Positions 1-8,759 of a stretch of DNA of 64,000 nt are shown one piece after another. Every line of letters begins with the position of its first letter. Position 1 is the stretch's first letter. The position numbers and the translations under genes were made by a program. The notes under the pieces are model-generated. The model was given only the letters and a program-made list of their open reading frames with translations, was not told the origin of the DNA and did not search any database. Source of the DNA: Alphaproteobacteria bacterium (GTDB lineage Bacteria; Pseudomonadota; Alphaproteobacteria; UBA2966); contig JABILA010000037.1 of assembly GCA_018654745.1 (NCBI GenBank), positions 60,038 through 124,037 of the forward strand, read 5' to 3'.

Positions 1-58
1 ACAGGCTGAGAAAAAACCCATTGAACCTGAACCAGATTATGCTGGCGGAGGAAGTTGG
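1..58 (+). promoter_or_regulatory. TPP (thiamine pyrophosphate) riboswitch, 3' part, cut by window start
   Basis: The leader carries the conserved THI-box pieces in order: CTGAGA at 6-11, ACCC at 17-20, GAACCTGA from about 23, then a CCAG...CTGG arm and a closing GGAGGAAG. These are the thiamine-pyrophosphate binding elements of the TPP aptamer; the 5' strand of the closing stem lies before the window. The riboswitch precedes a complete thiamine uptake operon, so it would be expected to lower thiBPQ expression when TPP is plentiful. Confidence 0.88.
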
Positions 59-61
59 AGA

Positions 62-99
62 CGAAAAGTTTGGCCATTCATGGCTATTACCGCTTTTCG
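62..99 (+). promoter_or_regulatory. Hairpin between TPP aptamer and thiB, possible expression platform
   Basis: An outer 7-bp stem (CGAAAAG at 62-68 with CTTTTCG at 93-99) encloses an inner 5-bp stem (GCCAT at 73-77 with ATGGC at 80-84). It lies between the aptamer and the ribosome binding site (AAAGGG just before position 144). There is no T-run, so it does not look like an intrinsic terminator. A translational switch is possible but not shown. Confidence 0.35.
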
Positions 100-143
100 A
101 AACCGTATTCACCGCCGCCCCAACCAAATAAAGGGCGTGCCAA

Positions 144-1148
144 ATGAAACGTTTTATCTATCCCCTACTATCAGCGGCGATAATGTTGTCTGCCGCAACT
201 ACCCAAGCAGCCGACAAGCCAAAACTTGTTATCTATACCTATGATGCCTTCGCGGCAGACTGGGGACCGGCACCTGCGGTCAAAAAAGCATTTGAGCCTG
301 TGTGCGGATGTGAAGTGCAATTTGTGGCGACGGATTCGTCTATCGGCATTCTGCGCAAAATCCAGCTGGAAGGTGCATCGACCAAGGCAGATATCGCCCT
401 TGGCCTCGACACAAATCTGACAGCCATTGCCCGTGATACTGGCCTGTTCACAGAGCACGGTGCCAGCTCGGCAAGTCTGAAACTGCCGGTCGCCTGGAAT
501 GACCCGGTCTTCATGCCCTTCGATTACGGCTATTTTTCCTTCGTCTATGATTCAGACAAGGTGAAGTCTGCGCCGAAATCGTTTGATGAACTTCTGAATA
601 TGCCGGAGGACTTCAAGATCGTTATCCAGGACCCCCGGTCCAGTACACCGGGCCTTGGCTTGTTGTTGTGGGTACGGCAAATCTATGGCGACAAGGCGCC
701 CGAAGTCTGGAAGAAATTGAAACCACGTATCCTGACCATCACCAAGGGCTGGTCCGAGGCTTATGGTTTGTTCCTGAAAGGCGAAGCCGAAATGGCTTTG
801 TCCTACACAACCTCACCGGCCTATCACATGATCGCCGAGAAAAAGCACAACTACCGTGCAGCCGGTTTTACCGATGGTCACTATATGCAGGTTGAAGTCG
901 CCGCTGTGGTCAAAGCCAGCAAACAAAAAGCCCTGGCGCAGAAGTTCATGGCCTTCATGGTCACACCTGCCTTCCAGGATATTATCCCGACAACAAACTG
1001 GATGTATCCGGCAGCTGCTGGCAAGGCGTTACCCGGTGGATTTGATAAACTTCACACACCGGCGAAGGCGTTGTTGATGAGCGGCAAAGACGTCGCCAAA
1101 AACCGCAAGGCATGGGTGCAGGAGTGGCTGGACAGCGTCGGCAAATAA
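144..1148 (+). CDS. thiB: Thiamine ABC transporter, periplasmic substrate-binding protein
   Basis: Predicted periplasmic binding protein of 334 residues that captures thiamine or its phosphates for the ThiPQ importer. Residues 1-22 form a signal peptide (Lys-Arg start, hydrophobic stretch, Ala-x-Ala-type cleavage near residue 22). The mature part has the Fe3+/thiamine-type binding-protein pattern, including the early LVIYTYDAF segment and later Trp/Tyr-rich segments typical of ThiB. The ATG has an AAAGGG ribosome site and follows a TPP riboswitch. It is the first gene of thiB-thiP-thiQ. Family assignment rests on sequence pattern and the operon, which agree. Confidence 0.93.
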   Translation: MKRFIYPLLSAAIMLSAATTQAADKPKLVIYTYDAFAADWGPAPAVKKAFEPVCGCEVQFVATDSSIGILRKIQLEGASTKADIALGLDTNLTAIARDTGLFTEHGASSASLKLPVAWNDPVFMPFDYGYFSFVYDSDKVKSAPKSFDELLNMPEDFKIVIQDPRSSTPGLGLLLWVRQIYGDKAPEVWKKLKPRILTITKGWSEAYGLFLKGEAEMALSYTTSPAYHMIAEKKHNYRAAGFTDGHYMQVEVAAVVKASKQKALAQKFMAFMVTPAFQDIIPTTNWMYPAAAGKALPGGFDKLHTPAKALLMSGKDVAKNRKAWVQEWLDSVGK

Positions 1149-2782
1149 GCCCGGCCTTGCGCTGGGTCACCGACATTTCCTGGCGACCAGGGGTGATCAT
1201 CGCCCTTGGCCTGCTGGGCCTGGTGACCGTCGTGTTCATCGCTATTCTGGGCGTCGGCTCAACGGTTGGCTCCAGCGATACCAGTGGCATCGGCCAGATC
1301 CTGATGATCACGTTTATCCAGGCTGGACTGTCGACAGTTTTTTCCCTGATTGTCGGCATCCTGCTGGCCTGGAGCCTGCGTCACAGACAACAATTTCCGG
1401 GACGGCGTCTGCTGCTGTCTGTGCTGTCCACCAGTATGGTGTTGCCAACACTGGTCGTCGCCCTTGGCCTGGTTGATGTGTTCGGACGGCGCGGTTGGTG
1501 GAATGCCCTGATTGATCTGGCAGGGCCAGGTTTTGATCTGGCCACTGTTTCGATCTACGGCCTGGGCGGGATCGTGCTTGCCCACACTTACATGGATGCG
1601 CCCTTCATTGCCCGCGGCTTGTTGCACCGTCTGGAAAACATCCCGGCGGAACATTTCAAGCTGGCGCGGGGCCTTGGCCTGACACCCTGGCAACGGTTCC
1701 GTAATGTCGAATGGCCTGCCCTGGTGCCAGCCATTCCCGGTCAGTGTCTTGTTGTGTTCCTGCTAAGTTTTACCTCATTTGCCATTGTCCTGATGATAGG
1801 CGGCTCGCCAAGGTTTAATACGCTGGAGGTGGCGATCTATGAGGCCATCAAACTGGAATTTGATTTACCGCGTGCGGTCGCGCTGGCCCTGGTGCAACTG
1901 TTTGTCTGTGCTGCCCTGGTCTTGCTGACCATGAGCTTGCGTTCCGGCAATATCCTGCAAGCCGTCAGACGCCCGGCACCGATGTGGCCCGAACCACGTT
2001 TCACGCTGATCATGCAATGGCTGGTCATCGCACTGTTTACGCTCTTTTTTGTGACGCCCCTGATTGCGGTTACGCTGAACGGCGTTGGCGCTGATTTTGT
2101 TCGCCTGGCCGGGACGGCGACATTTCGCCTGGCCCTTGTCAGCAGTTTGTGGCTGGCGTCGGTTTCCGCCTTGCTTGCGATTGCGTTGGCGCTATTCATG
2201 GCCAGCAGTCAGCGGCATTTCACTTCGCGCCTGCGATCAAAACCTTCGCCAATGAATAAACTTTACCGGGGTTTGTTGACCTTCAGTGGCACGGTTTATC
2301 TGGCTGTACCGGCGCTGGTGCTGGGGCTCGGGTTCTTTTTGCTGGCGCGCAGTTTTCTGGATGATCTGACAGCAGTGGCACCCGTTGCCCTGATTGCGGC
2401 AAATGTCATGATGGCCCTGCCTTTTGCGCTGGTGATCCTGACCCCCGCCATGGGCAAGGCCGCGGATAAATATGATCGCCTGGCCTTTTCCCTTGATCTA
2501 CATGGCTGGGCGCGCTGGCGGTTAATCGAATGGCCGGTGTTGCGCCAGGATCTGGGTTATCTGCTGGCCCTGACATTCTGTTTGTCCCTGGGTGATCTGG
2601 GTGTTATTGCCTTGTTTGGCGGTCAGGGATTTGCCACTTTGCCCTGGCTGTTATTCCAGCATATGGGATCGTACCGGACGGCCGATGCGGCTGGTATTGC
2701 CCTGGTATTATTAACATTGTGTCTGGCGGTTTTCTTTATTGTGCCGCGATTGTTTGAAGGACGAACCCGTGCTGAAACTTGA
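1112..2782 (+). CDS. thiP: Thiamine ABC transporter, fused permease
   Basis: Inner-membrane permease of 556 residues with about twelve hydrophobic segments arranged as two homologous halves, as usual for ThiP, where both transmembrane domains are on one chain. Each half carries an EAA-type loop (for example ARGLGLTPWQRFRNVEWP, and LHGWARWRLIEWPVLR) that docks on the ATPase. The ATG at 1112 would overlap thiB by 37 bp and has a poor ribosome site; an in-frame TTG at 1157, 8 bp after the thiB stop, is an equally good start. The product would work with ThiB and ThiQ. Confidence 0.92.
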   Translation: MGAGVAGQRRQISPALRWVTDISWRPGVIIALGLLGLVTVVFIAILGVGSTVGSSDTSGIGQILMITFIQAGLSTVFSLIVGILLAWSLRHRQQFPGRRLLLSVLSTSMVLPTLVVALGLVDVFGRRGWWNALIDLAGPGFDLATVSIYGLGGIVLAHTYMDAPFIARGLLHRLENIPAEHFKLARGLGLTPWQRFRNVEWPALVPAIPGQCLVVFLLSFTSFAIVLMIGGSPRFNTLEVAIYEAIKLEFDLPRAVALALVQLFVCAALVLLTMSLRSGNILQAVRRPAPMWPEPRFTLIMQWLVIALFTLFFVTPLIAVTLNGVGADFVRLAGTATFRLALVSSLWLASVSALLAIALALFMASSQRHFTSRLRSKPSPMNKLYRGLLTFSGTVYLAVPALVLGLGFFLLARSFLDDLTAVAPVALIAANVMMALPFALVILTPAMGKAADKYDRLAFSLDLHGWARWRLIEWPVLRQDLGYLLALTFCLSLGDLGVIALFGGQGFATLPWLLFQHMGSYRTADAAGIALVLLTLCLAVFFIVPRLFEGRTRAET

Positions 2783-3434
2783 GGCCTTGACCTTCCACCA
2801 CAGCGACAGCCAGGGCGATCAAAATTACAGTTTTGATCTTGTTGGCCGGGCAGGTGAAATTGTCGGTCTGACCGGCCGCAGCGGCAGCGGTAAATCAACC
2901 TGCCTTGATTTGATTGCCGGTTTCCTGACACCTGTTGCAGGAACAGTCGAAGTTGACGGCACCAACATCAACGCACGACCCCCGGGCCAGCGCCCCGTCA
3001 CCATCCTGTTTCAGAACAACAATCTGTTTGAACATCTTGGCGTGCGCGAAAATGTTGCCCTTGGGGTTAATCCATCACTGAAGCTGACGCCTGCCGAAAA
3101 TGACCAGGTCGCCGGGGCTTTGTCAAAGGTGGGTCTGGGCGACATGTTGAAACGCAGTGCCGCCAGTCTGTCAGGCGGAGAACAACAGCGTGTCGCGCTG
3201 GCGAGGTCCCTGGTTGCCAATAAACCCGTTTTGTTATTGGACGAGCCGTTCAGTGCCCTCGATATGGACACCCGCGATGAAATGCTGGCCCTTGTGCGAA
3301 GTATTGTAACCGAGCGCCAACTGATCTGCCTGATGGTGACCCACGATGTCCGCGACTGTGACGCCGTCGCCGACCGGCGCTATCAGATGATCGTCGACAG
3401 CGGCAATCGCCGTGTCGAAGAAGTTCTGCCCTGA
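2769..3434 (+). CDS. thiQ: Thiamine ABC transporter, ATPase subunit
   Basis: ABC ATPase of 221 residues that energises thiamine import. It shows Walker A (GRSGSGKST, residues 36-44), the signature LSGGEQQRVALARSL, Walker B LLLDEPFSALD and the switch histidine in MVTHDVRD. I chose GTG at 2769 (VLKLEALTF) because it overlaps the thiP stop by 14 bp and matches the normal N-terminus of the family; an ATG 30 bp upstream would add a non-conserved tail. Last gene of the thiamine operon. Confidence 0.93.
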   Translation: MLKLEALTFHHSDSQGDQNYSFDLVGRAGEIVGLTGRSGSGKSTCLDLIAGFLTPVAGTVEVDGTNINARPPGQRPVTILFQNNNLFEHLGVRENVALGVNPSLKLTPAENDQVAGALSKVGLGDMLKRSAASLSGGEQQRVALARSLVANKPVLLLDEPFSALDMDTRDEMLALVRSIVTERQLICLMVTHDVRDCDAVADRRYQMIVDSGNRRVEEVLP

Positions 3435-3463
3435 ATATATTGGCGAAAGAGGCCGCCAGATCA

Positions 3464-4924
3464 TCACCCTCCACCCACAGCGATCTGTGCTTTTTGACTC
3501 CGACCATAATAGCGACGGGCATAATAGGTCATCGTTTGATCCAGATATTTCCTGAGTTCATCATCATTCACCTTACCATCACCATTCCCGTACGGTTTCT
3601 TGTCACCTTCACCGCTCATTGCTTTGAGAAAATACTTGGTGAACAAACTATGCGAACTGTCTTGCTCCCATGAAGCCATCTGATCTGCTGCACCCGCTGA
3701 TATCACCCTGACATTGGTTGGAGCTATCGGTGTTTTGGCAACGATGTTTAGTCCCGATGACCGTGGGACAAGAGAACCGCCCTGACTGACACCGGAGAAA
3801 CACGCTTCGAGAATAACTGTGATGGACTTTGCCGGGATTTTGCCCAAATTGTTATACAGTGTTGATAACGGGTATCCCGATAGTTCTATCGTCTGCGACG
3901 TTGCGTCTGTGGGTACCAAATACGCAGTTCCATCGTTTCCCGCTGGCGCGCCATGTCCCGCATAGTAGACGTATACGTTGGAGAGGTTTGGTTTCGTCCA
4001 ATTGAAAAGCTGCCCTTTGTGGTTGTCTTTATTTCCAAAGACACCAGCGATCTGTGAACCAGTCGCATCTTTCAGATAGATGATATTCCCTTCGCGAACA
4101 CCCAGAGCTTCTGTGAAGTATTGTTTTATACCTTCAGCGTCAGCATATGCAGGAACTACATTCGGGATGTCACGTCCACGGTTGCTGTAGTTTGCATTAC
4201 TAATTATCACTGCCAGGTCGTCTGGGCGTTCAATGCCAGGAGTATATTTTACATTAATCGAATTGTTGGGGAATTTGGCAAGGACTTTATCCCCGGAAGC
4301 ATTTGCAGACCCGGAAGGGGCATCCACATTGAAAGCATAAGTTGCCGACGGAACATTCAGGAGATCGCTCAACCATTCGTCCGCAAGCAGGCCCATCTGG
4401 TTCGCAAGGTCGGCGGAAACAGTACGCATATCCGCCAAGCCACCAAACGCCGTCTGGCTTTTGGTTCTGGCACTTCGCCATATCTCGATACCATCAGGAT
4501 TTAGAGTTCTCAGCGCACCCAAAACAGTGAACCGTGCGTTCGCGTCGGCCCAACAACCGGTCATAAAACTAAGTTCTGCAAGGGAAGCTTCGACAATTAC
4601 ATCAGCATTTCCAGCCTGCGCGGCAGAAGATACAGTCGTAACTTTCTGAAAAGACCTTGTCAGCCTCCCGGTCACGGATTTGGAAAAAATTTCACCAAAC
4701 GACGCATTGACGTTGCCCGTGCCGAAACACTCTGTCTCCTGGTTCAGGGCGACATTAAACGACCTGGTCGTGTCAGGAAAAATCAAGGCGACTGTGAGCG
4801 GCTTTACGATTGAAGGTGTGACGGTGCTTTTTGACACTTTCATTGGTGTTGTTGCGACACAAGCGGACAGTCCCCACAGCGCAATAAAGACTATTGGCCA
4901 CATCTTGAAGTTTTGAATTCCCAT
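3464..4924 (-). CDS. Caspase-family (C14) lipoprotein
   Basis: A 486-residue protein with a lipoprotein signal (LSAC lipobox, lipidated Cys22), so it is probably anchored to a membrane facing the periplasm. Residues about 35-200 are an unrecognised N-terminal domain. Residues about 235-480 are a caspase-like p20 fold: catalytic His324 in YYAGHGAP and Cys375 in ILEACFSG. A degenerate EF-hand-like segment (GNGDGKVNDDEL, about residues 446-457) lies near the C-terminus. Bacterial homologues of this family usually cleave after Arg/Lys, but the substrate here is unknown. It is convergent with thiQ and seems to be a single-gene unit. A second family member lies at 26128-27552. Confidence 0.85.
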   Translation of the reverse strand: MGIQNFKMWPIVFIALWGLSACVATTPMKVSKSTVTPSIVKPLTVALIFPDTTRSFNVALNQETECFGTGNVNASFGEIFSKSVTGRLTRSFQKVTTVSSAAQAGNADVIVEASLAELSFMTGCWADANARFTVLGALRTLNPDGIEIWRSARTKSQTAFGGLADMRTVSADLANQMGLLADEWLSDLLNVPSATYAFNVDAPSGSANASGDKVLAKFPNNSINVKYTPGIERPDDLAVIISNANYSNRGRDIPNVVPAYADAEGIKQYFTEALGVREGNIIYLKDATGSQIAGVFGNKDNHKGQLFNWTKPNLSNVYVYYAGHGAPAGNDGTAYLVPTDATSQTIELSGYPLSTLYNNLGKIPAKSITVILEACFSGVSQGGSLVPRSSGLNIVAKTPIAPTNVRVISAGAADQMASWEQDSSHSLFTKYFLKAMSGEGDKKPYGNGDGKVNDDELRKYLDQTMTYYARRYYGRSQKAQIAVGGG

Positions 4925-5183
4925 GACTTATCCTATCAAAATGTCTTGTCCTATCAAAATTCATTACCATCAACATCCACCATATGCTGATTTCCCAACT
5001 TCTTTTGGATAAAATACCACAATTTATGTACGGAATTAGGCGTTCAAAGCGAAAGTACCATTTTACGGGACCAATTAAAGAGGTTTCTGGCCAATCGCCG
5101 CGTGGAAGAAGTTTGATTTAGAGGAAACTGGCGAAATGGAATCGCTGATCACGATGGACCTTTTGATCTTCCTGGTAAAAGCA
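4925..5183. other. Intergenic, upstream region of the caspase lipoprotein gene
   Basis: AT-rich stretch between the minus-strand caspase start and the palindromic repeat. It presumably holds the promoter of the caspase gene, but I see no convincing -35/-10 pair, no open frame of note and no recognised RNA. Confidence 0.4.
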
Positions 5184-5258
5184 TCATGGATACTGGCCTT
5201 CGCCAGTATGACACGGCTATGTTTATTTCGTCATACTGGTGAAAACCAGTATCCATGA
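5184..5258. repeat. REP/MITE-like palindromic element (double hairpin)
   Basis: TCATGGATACTGG at 5184-5196 is exactly complementary to CCAGTATCCATGA at 5246-5258. Inside, two smaller hairpins are nested: ACTGGC-CTTC-GCCAGT on the left and ATACTGG-TGAAAA-CCAGTAT on the right. The structure can fold as one long hairpin or as a cruciform of two arms. This is typical of the short extragenic palindromes scattered in many alphaproteobacterial genomes; it sits between the caspase gene and selC. Copy number cannot be judged from one window. Confidence 0.7.
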
Positions 5259-5340
5259 CGCCTCTCGATAACGCGAAAATCGAAATCAAATTTCACAGGC
5301 GTATCGCGTCGATCAGCTAAATATGTAATTCTTGCCAGGT

Positions 5341-5435
5341 GGAAGGGAATCGTTCCCGGTGGGGCGCTTGGCCTTCAAAGCCAATGTAGGGCGTACAACG
5401 TGCTTGGTGGGTTCAACTCCCACTCCTTTCCGCCA
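5341..5435 (+). tRNA. selC: tRNA-Sec (anticodon UCA)
   Basis: A 95-nt tRNA ending in encoded GCCA. The acceptor arm GGAAGGGA (5341-5348) pairs over 8 bp, with one G-T wobble, to TCCTTTCC near the 3' end: eight pairs instead of seven is the bacterial tRNA-Sec hallmark. The anticodon arm is TTGGC-CTTCAAA-GCCAA, giving anticodon TCA that reads UGA. A long variable arm follows, and the T arm is GTGGG-TTCAACT-CCCAC. It is charged with serine and converted to selenocysteine by SelA, then delivered by SelB; both genes lie just downstream in this window. Confidence 0.96.
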
Positions 5436-5699
5436 ATTCCCCCGACTATTTTTGGTCCTTGTTCGCCAGGCAATGTTGCAGGAATACCATCACAATATTC
5501 ATTACAAGCAAAGCGTCTGCCCGTCCCCTCTTCGTCTTAGCCGGACTTGATCCGGCTATCTCAGTCAAGTCAACCAGTTTGACAAGAAAGCGCAAAAATC
5601 AGCCAGTTTGTAACAGCTCGGAGATAACCGGGTACCATGCGATAGCGTGCAACAGCACGACCCCGGTAATGACACCTTGGTGCAGATTTAAAAATCGCC
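5436..5699. other. Gene-free stretch between selC and the selB remnant, with a short palindrome
   Basis: No supported gene. At 5538-5558 TAGCCGG and CCGGCTA flank a 7-nt loop (ACTTGAT), a form like the common 'CCGGACTTGATCCGG' intergenic repeats of alphaproteobacteria. It could also act as a weak hairpin downstream of selC. The rest shows no motif I recognise. Confidence 0.5.
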
Positions 5700-5872
5700 A
5701 TTCTGTCATCTTCCCACGCCACTCAACTCCCAAAAATGTTTTTGGCCTCCGCAATCAACGTACGGGTATTGCCGTCGCGTTTTGTCAGGCCGACGCTGTC
5801 GAAGAATTCCAGCACTTCGATGGCCAGGTTGCGGCCAATGCCGGTGCAGTCGCGGAAGACGGTGATGTCGAC
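5700..5872. repeat. Direct repeat, outer copy of selB 3' end
   Basis: This 173-bp segment is the left partner of 6814-6987: same order and orientation, including the shared non-coding CACTCAACTCCCAAAAAT piece around the stop codon. The copies differ at many third-codon positions, so the duplication is not recent, or one copy came from a related strain. The two copies bracket about 0.94 kb holding one unrelated gene. Confidence 0.85.
5723..5872 (-). pseudogene. Remnant of selB: duplicated C-terminal end only
   Basis: Reading the minus strand gives the last 50 or so codons of a SelB protein, from [20 protein letters not shown] to KNIFGS and a stop. It matches the end of the intact SelB encoded at 6838-8757 with only four differences I can count (A/V, R/C, A/T, and D-N/E-K near the end). 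Upstream of position 5872 the similarity stops and the frame soon meets a stop codon, so no complete gene remains. The similarity also covers about 23 bp past the stop codon. See the paired repeat entries. Confidence 0.88.
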
Positions 5873-6072
5873 TTTGCAGATGTGCGCCAATTCGCTTGCT
5901 ACGCTATTAGTTCAAAATAGATCGATCCAATTTATCTATGTTTGAGATTTGACGGTCGTCCTGTGCAAGAATTACTTAGAGTTTTTCCATTGTTTGTATA
6001 AACTAACACGCGATATATTGCCGCATTAGATGTATTTGAGTTCGCTGAAATATACCGCTGGAGTTATGCTGA

Positions 6073-6783
6073 ATGCTTACTGATGACGATTGGGAGTCTT
6101 TGCCCCACAATACTGAATCCTGTTTCATTGCTTTGATCGATTTACTTGATCAAAAAATTCATGAGGCGGAAGCACAAGATGATTGGAATTTGGAACGCGA
6201 ATACCTTTCTATAATTTCCGCCTTCGTTACATTCAATAAGCTAGATGTTGACATTATTAGCGAACCCGAAAGTGAACAAAATTTCCGTGGTTATTGGCGG
6301 GTTGTCTCGGGGCAATTGCGTAAACAGAAAACGCTGTTTAGGCTGTCTCAGCTAGACAAGAAAAATAAAGGTATTGTTACTGAACTGAAGCTTACTGCCA
6401 ACTTTAAGTCTAAAATAAATGGTCTTCTCGATAAAATCCGCTCCCTTACGGAAGGTTCTGGTCTTTCAGAAAACAAGAAAGATGCCATATTTTCCAAACT
6501 TGGAGCTCTAGCTGCAGAAGTTGGACGGGACCGGACACGGACCGAGGCGTTACTTTCTTTATATCTGGATGTAACCAGCACACTGGGAGAGGGTGCAGAA
6601 AATCTTAAACCTCTCGTTAAGCCAGTTGAGAAACTTATGGCTCTTTTCGGGAAAGCAAAAACTGAAATAGAGCAAAAGAAACTTTCAGCCCCTAAAGCTC
6701 CTCTTCAGATCGCTCCTCCGAGTACCGAGGACGACGGACGCGAAACTGAAGCTGCTTCTGACGACGAGGAAAACCCATTCTAG
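6073..6783 (+). CDS. Hypothetical protein, acidic, within the selB 3' duplication
   Basis: I do not recognise this 236-residue protein. It is soluble, without signal peptide or membrane segment, and largely helical in character. The C-terminal 35 residues are Pro/Ala- and then Asp/Glu-rich (ending DDEENPF), probably disordered. A GGAG ribosome site precedes the ATG by about 9 bp. Its DNA is visibly more AT-rich than the flanking selB, and it sits alone between the two copies of the selB 3' end, on the opposite strand to selB. This suggests arrival by transfer as cargo of a small insertion. No integrase or transposase accompanies it. Confidence 0.75.
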   Translation: MLTDDDWESLPHNTESCFIALIDLLDQKIHEAEAQDDWNLEREYLSIISAFVTFNKLDVDIISEPESEQNFRGYWRVVSGQLRKQKTLFRLSQLDKKNKGIVTELKLTANFKSKINGLLDKIRSLTEGSGLSENKKDAIFSKLGALAAEVGRDRTRTEALLSLYLDVTSTLGEGAENLKPLVKPVEKLMALFGKAKTEIEQKKLSAPKAPLQIAPPSTEDDGRETEAASDDEENPF

Positions 6784-6813
6784 AGCGGCACGTAGGTTGC
6801 AAATAGAACCTCT

Positions 6814-6987
6814 ATTCTGCCATCTTTCCCTGCCCACTCAACTCCCAAAAATATTATTTGCGTCTGCGATCAGGGTTCGGGCGTTGCCGTCCCGCTTTGT
6901 CAGGCCGACACTGTCGAAAAACTCCAGCACCTCGATGGCCAGATTGCGGCCAATGCCGGTGCGATCACGGAAGGCTGTAATGTCGAC
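6814..6987. repeat. Direct repeat, inner copy of selB 3' end (part of intact selB)
   Basis: Right partner of 5700-5872. This copy is in frame with the complete selB and supplies its last 50 codons plus the following non-coding bases. The pattern of an intact gene whose 3' end is repeated beyond an inserted gene is what site-specific integration into a gene end leaves behind, though a simple duplication would look the same. Confidence 0.85.
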
Positions 6988-8757
6988 GGCGTTCTCAGGT
7001 GATTGTTCAGCCAGTGTTTTTGCAATCGTGGCAAGCTCCAGCAAGGTTTCGGGCAGAAAGTACCGGTTACGCGCCACGCGAAAGACCCAGCCCGTTGCCG
7101 CTGCCCGACCGAGGAATTTTTCGGTTTGCGCCAACTTGATCTGCAATTCGTCTGTCAGTTCCCGCACCCGCATGGATCGCAGCCCATCCAACCGCAACAG
7201 GGGTTCAACCCGTTCCCACAACGCCATATCTTCGGCCTTTGGTTGCGGCTTGTGACTGGCGAGGTGGAAAACCGGGCCGCGACAGACAAGGACCCCGGTT
7301 TCACGTTGGTGATGCAGGGCGGCTTTAAGGATTGCTTCTGCCGGGTGCCTGTCGATGACGGATATCAGTTCCCGCGCAGACGGACCCAGGGCGTGGGGGT
7401 GGGATACGTGCCAGGTCTCGACAGCTGCCAGCACCTGGTCACAAATTTCCTGCCAGCGATCTGGTGCCAGGCCCCACAGACGCTTGCCATCCGGAATTTG
7501 TTTCAGGTTGGTCTCGACAAATAACGCCGTCCGGGCTGCTTGCGACAGATTATGTGCGGTGGCAAAGGACCCAATATCCGTGCCGCCGGGCTGGGCTGCC
7601 AACAAATCGGTCAAGGCCTCTGTTGGATTAGTTGCGCGATGTGCCTGAACCGCCGCCAGACGGCCAGGGCGGGCGCGTCCGCGTTTTGGTGAAAAGGGAT
7701 CAAGGATCACGCCGCCTGCAATGGTGCGCCGGGCGGACTGGTCCCTGACGACAAAGCGGTCACCTTTCAGGGCGGCGATGGGGGCATCCGTTACCAGTTG
7801 CACCAGAGCCGTATCACCGGGGGCAATTGAGCCACCCTCCAGTACCGCCACACGCGCCGGGAAATCACCGGCTCCCAGGTGCAAATGTACCGGGCTCCAG
7901 TGCCTCAGGCTTTTGCCTTCACTGCTGGCCACACGCAGTTGCGCATCAAGTCTGTTGGTTGGCGCATGGGCCGCAGCCGCCACCAGCCAGTCACCACGGT
8001 TGATGTCATCCTTTTCGACATCACCGACAATATTGACCGCGCAGCGTTGTCCGGCCTGGCCCGTATCACTTTGCTGATCCTGTACATGCAAGCCGCGCAC
8101 GCGGAGTTCATGTCCGGCAGGTGAGATCAGCAACTGATCGCCAATTTTAACGGCGCCTGATACAGCGGTACCGGTCACGACCAGACCGGCCCCCTTGATG
8201 CTGAAGGCGCGATCGATGGAGAGGCGAAAATTACCGTCTGTATTTCGGGCTGAAGTTTCCGTTGCGGCCTTTTGCAAATGATCGGCCAGATCGGAAACCC
8301 CGTCGCCGCTGATGGCGGACAGGGGAAATACGGGCGCATCGACAAGCGGAGAATTTGACAGCAAAGCAGTAATCTCATCCGTCACTTCTGCCAGGCGTTC
8401 TGCCGACACACGATCCGTTTTGTTCAGGGCGATGGCACCCCGTGTCAGGCCCATATATTCGAGGATTGCCAGATGTTCGCGGGTTTGCGGCATGGGGCCA
8501 TCGTCAGCGGCAATGATGATCAGGGCGAAATCGATGCCGCCGACGCCCGCTACCATATTGCGGACAAATTTTTCGTGGCCCGGCACGTCGATGAAGCCAA
8601 CGCGCTGACCATTGCCCAGGGTCTGATAGGCAAAGCCCAGATCGATGGTCAGGCCGCGTTTCTTTTCCTCAGGCAGGCGATCCGTATCGGTCCCGGTCAA
8701 AGCCTTGATCAGGGATGTCTTGCCATGGTCGACATGTCCAGCCGTCGCAATAATCAT
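6838..8757 (-). CDS. selB: Selenocysteine-specific elongation factor
   Basis: A 639-residue GTPase that carries Sec-tRNA-Sec to the ribosome at UGA codons marked by a SECIS hairpin. The N-terminal EF-Tu-like part has G1 [10 protein letters not shown] (residues 7-16), the switch segment [10 protein letters not shown]3 DVPGHEKF and G4 NKTD. Two beta-barrel domains follow, then the long C-terminal winged-helix region that binds the SECIS RNA (ending [16 protein letters not shown]...). The start lies 2 bp after the selA stop, so the two are co-transcribed, selA first. Its last 50 codons are duplicated at 5723-5872. Confidence 0.96.
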   Translation of the reverse strand: MIIATAGHVDHGKTSLIKALTGTDTDRLPEEKKRGLTIDLGFAYQTLGNGQRVGFIDVPGHEKFVRNMVAGVGGIDFALIIIAADDGPMPQTREHLAILEYMGLTRGAIALNKTDRVSAERLAEVTDEITALLSNSPLVDAPVFPLSAISGDGVSDLADHLQKAATETSARNTDGNFRLSIDRAFSIKGAGLVVTGTAVSGAVKIGDQLLISPAGHELRVRGLHVQDQQSDTGQAGQRCAVNIVGDVEKDDINRGDWLVAAAAHAPTNRLDAQLRVASSEGKSLRHWSPVHLHLGAGDFPARVAVLEGGSIAPGDTALVQLVTDAPIAALKGDRFVVRDQSARRTIAGGVILDPFSPKRGRARPGRLAAVQAHRATNPTEALTDLLAAQPGGTDIGSFATAHNLSQAARTALFVETNLKQIPDGKRLWGLAPDRWQEICDQVLAAVETWHVSHPHALGPSARELISVIDRHPAEAILKAALHHQRETGVLVCRGPVFHLASHKPQPKAEDMALWERVEPLLRLDGLRSMRVRELTDELQIKLAQTEKFLGRAAATGWVFRVARNRYFLPETLLELATIAKTLAEQSPENAVDITAFRDRTGIGRNLAIEVLEFFDSVGLTKRDGNARTLIADANNIFGS

Positions 8758-8759
8758 TG

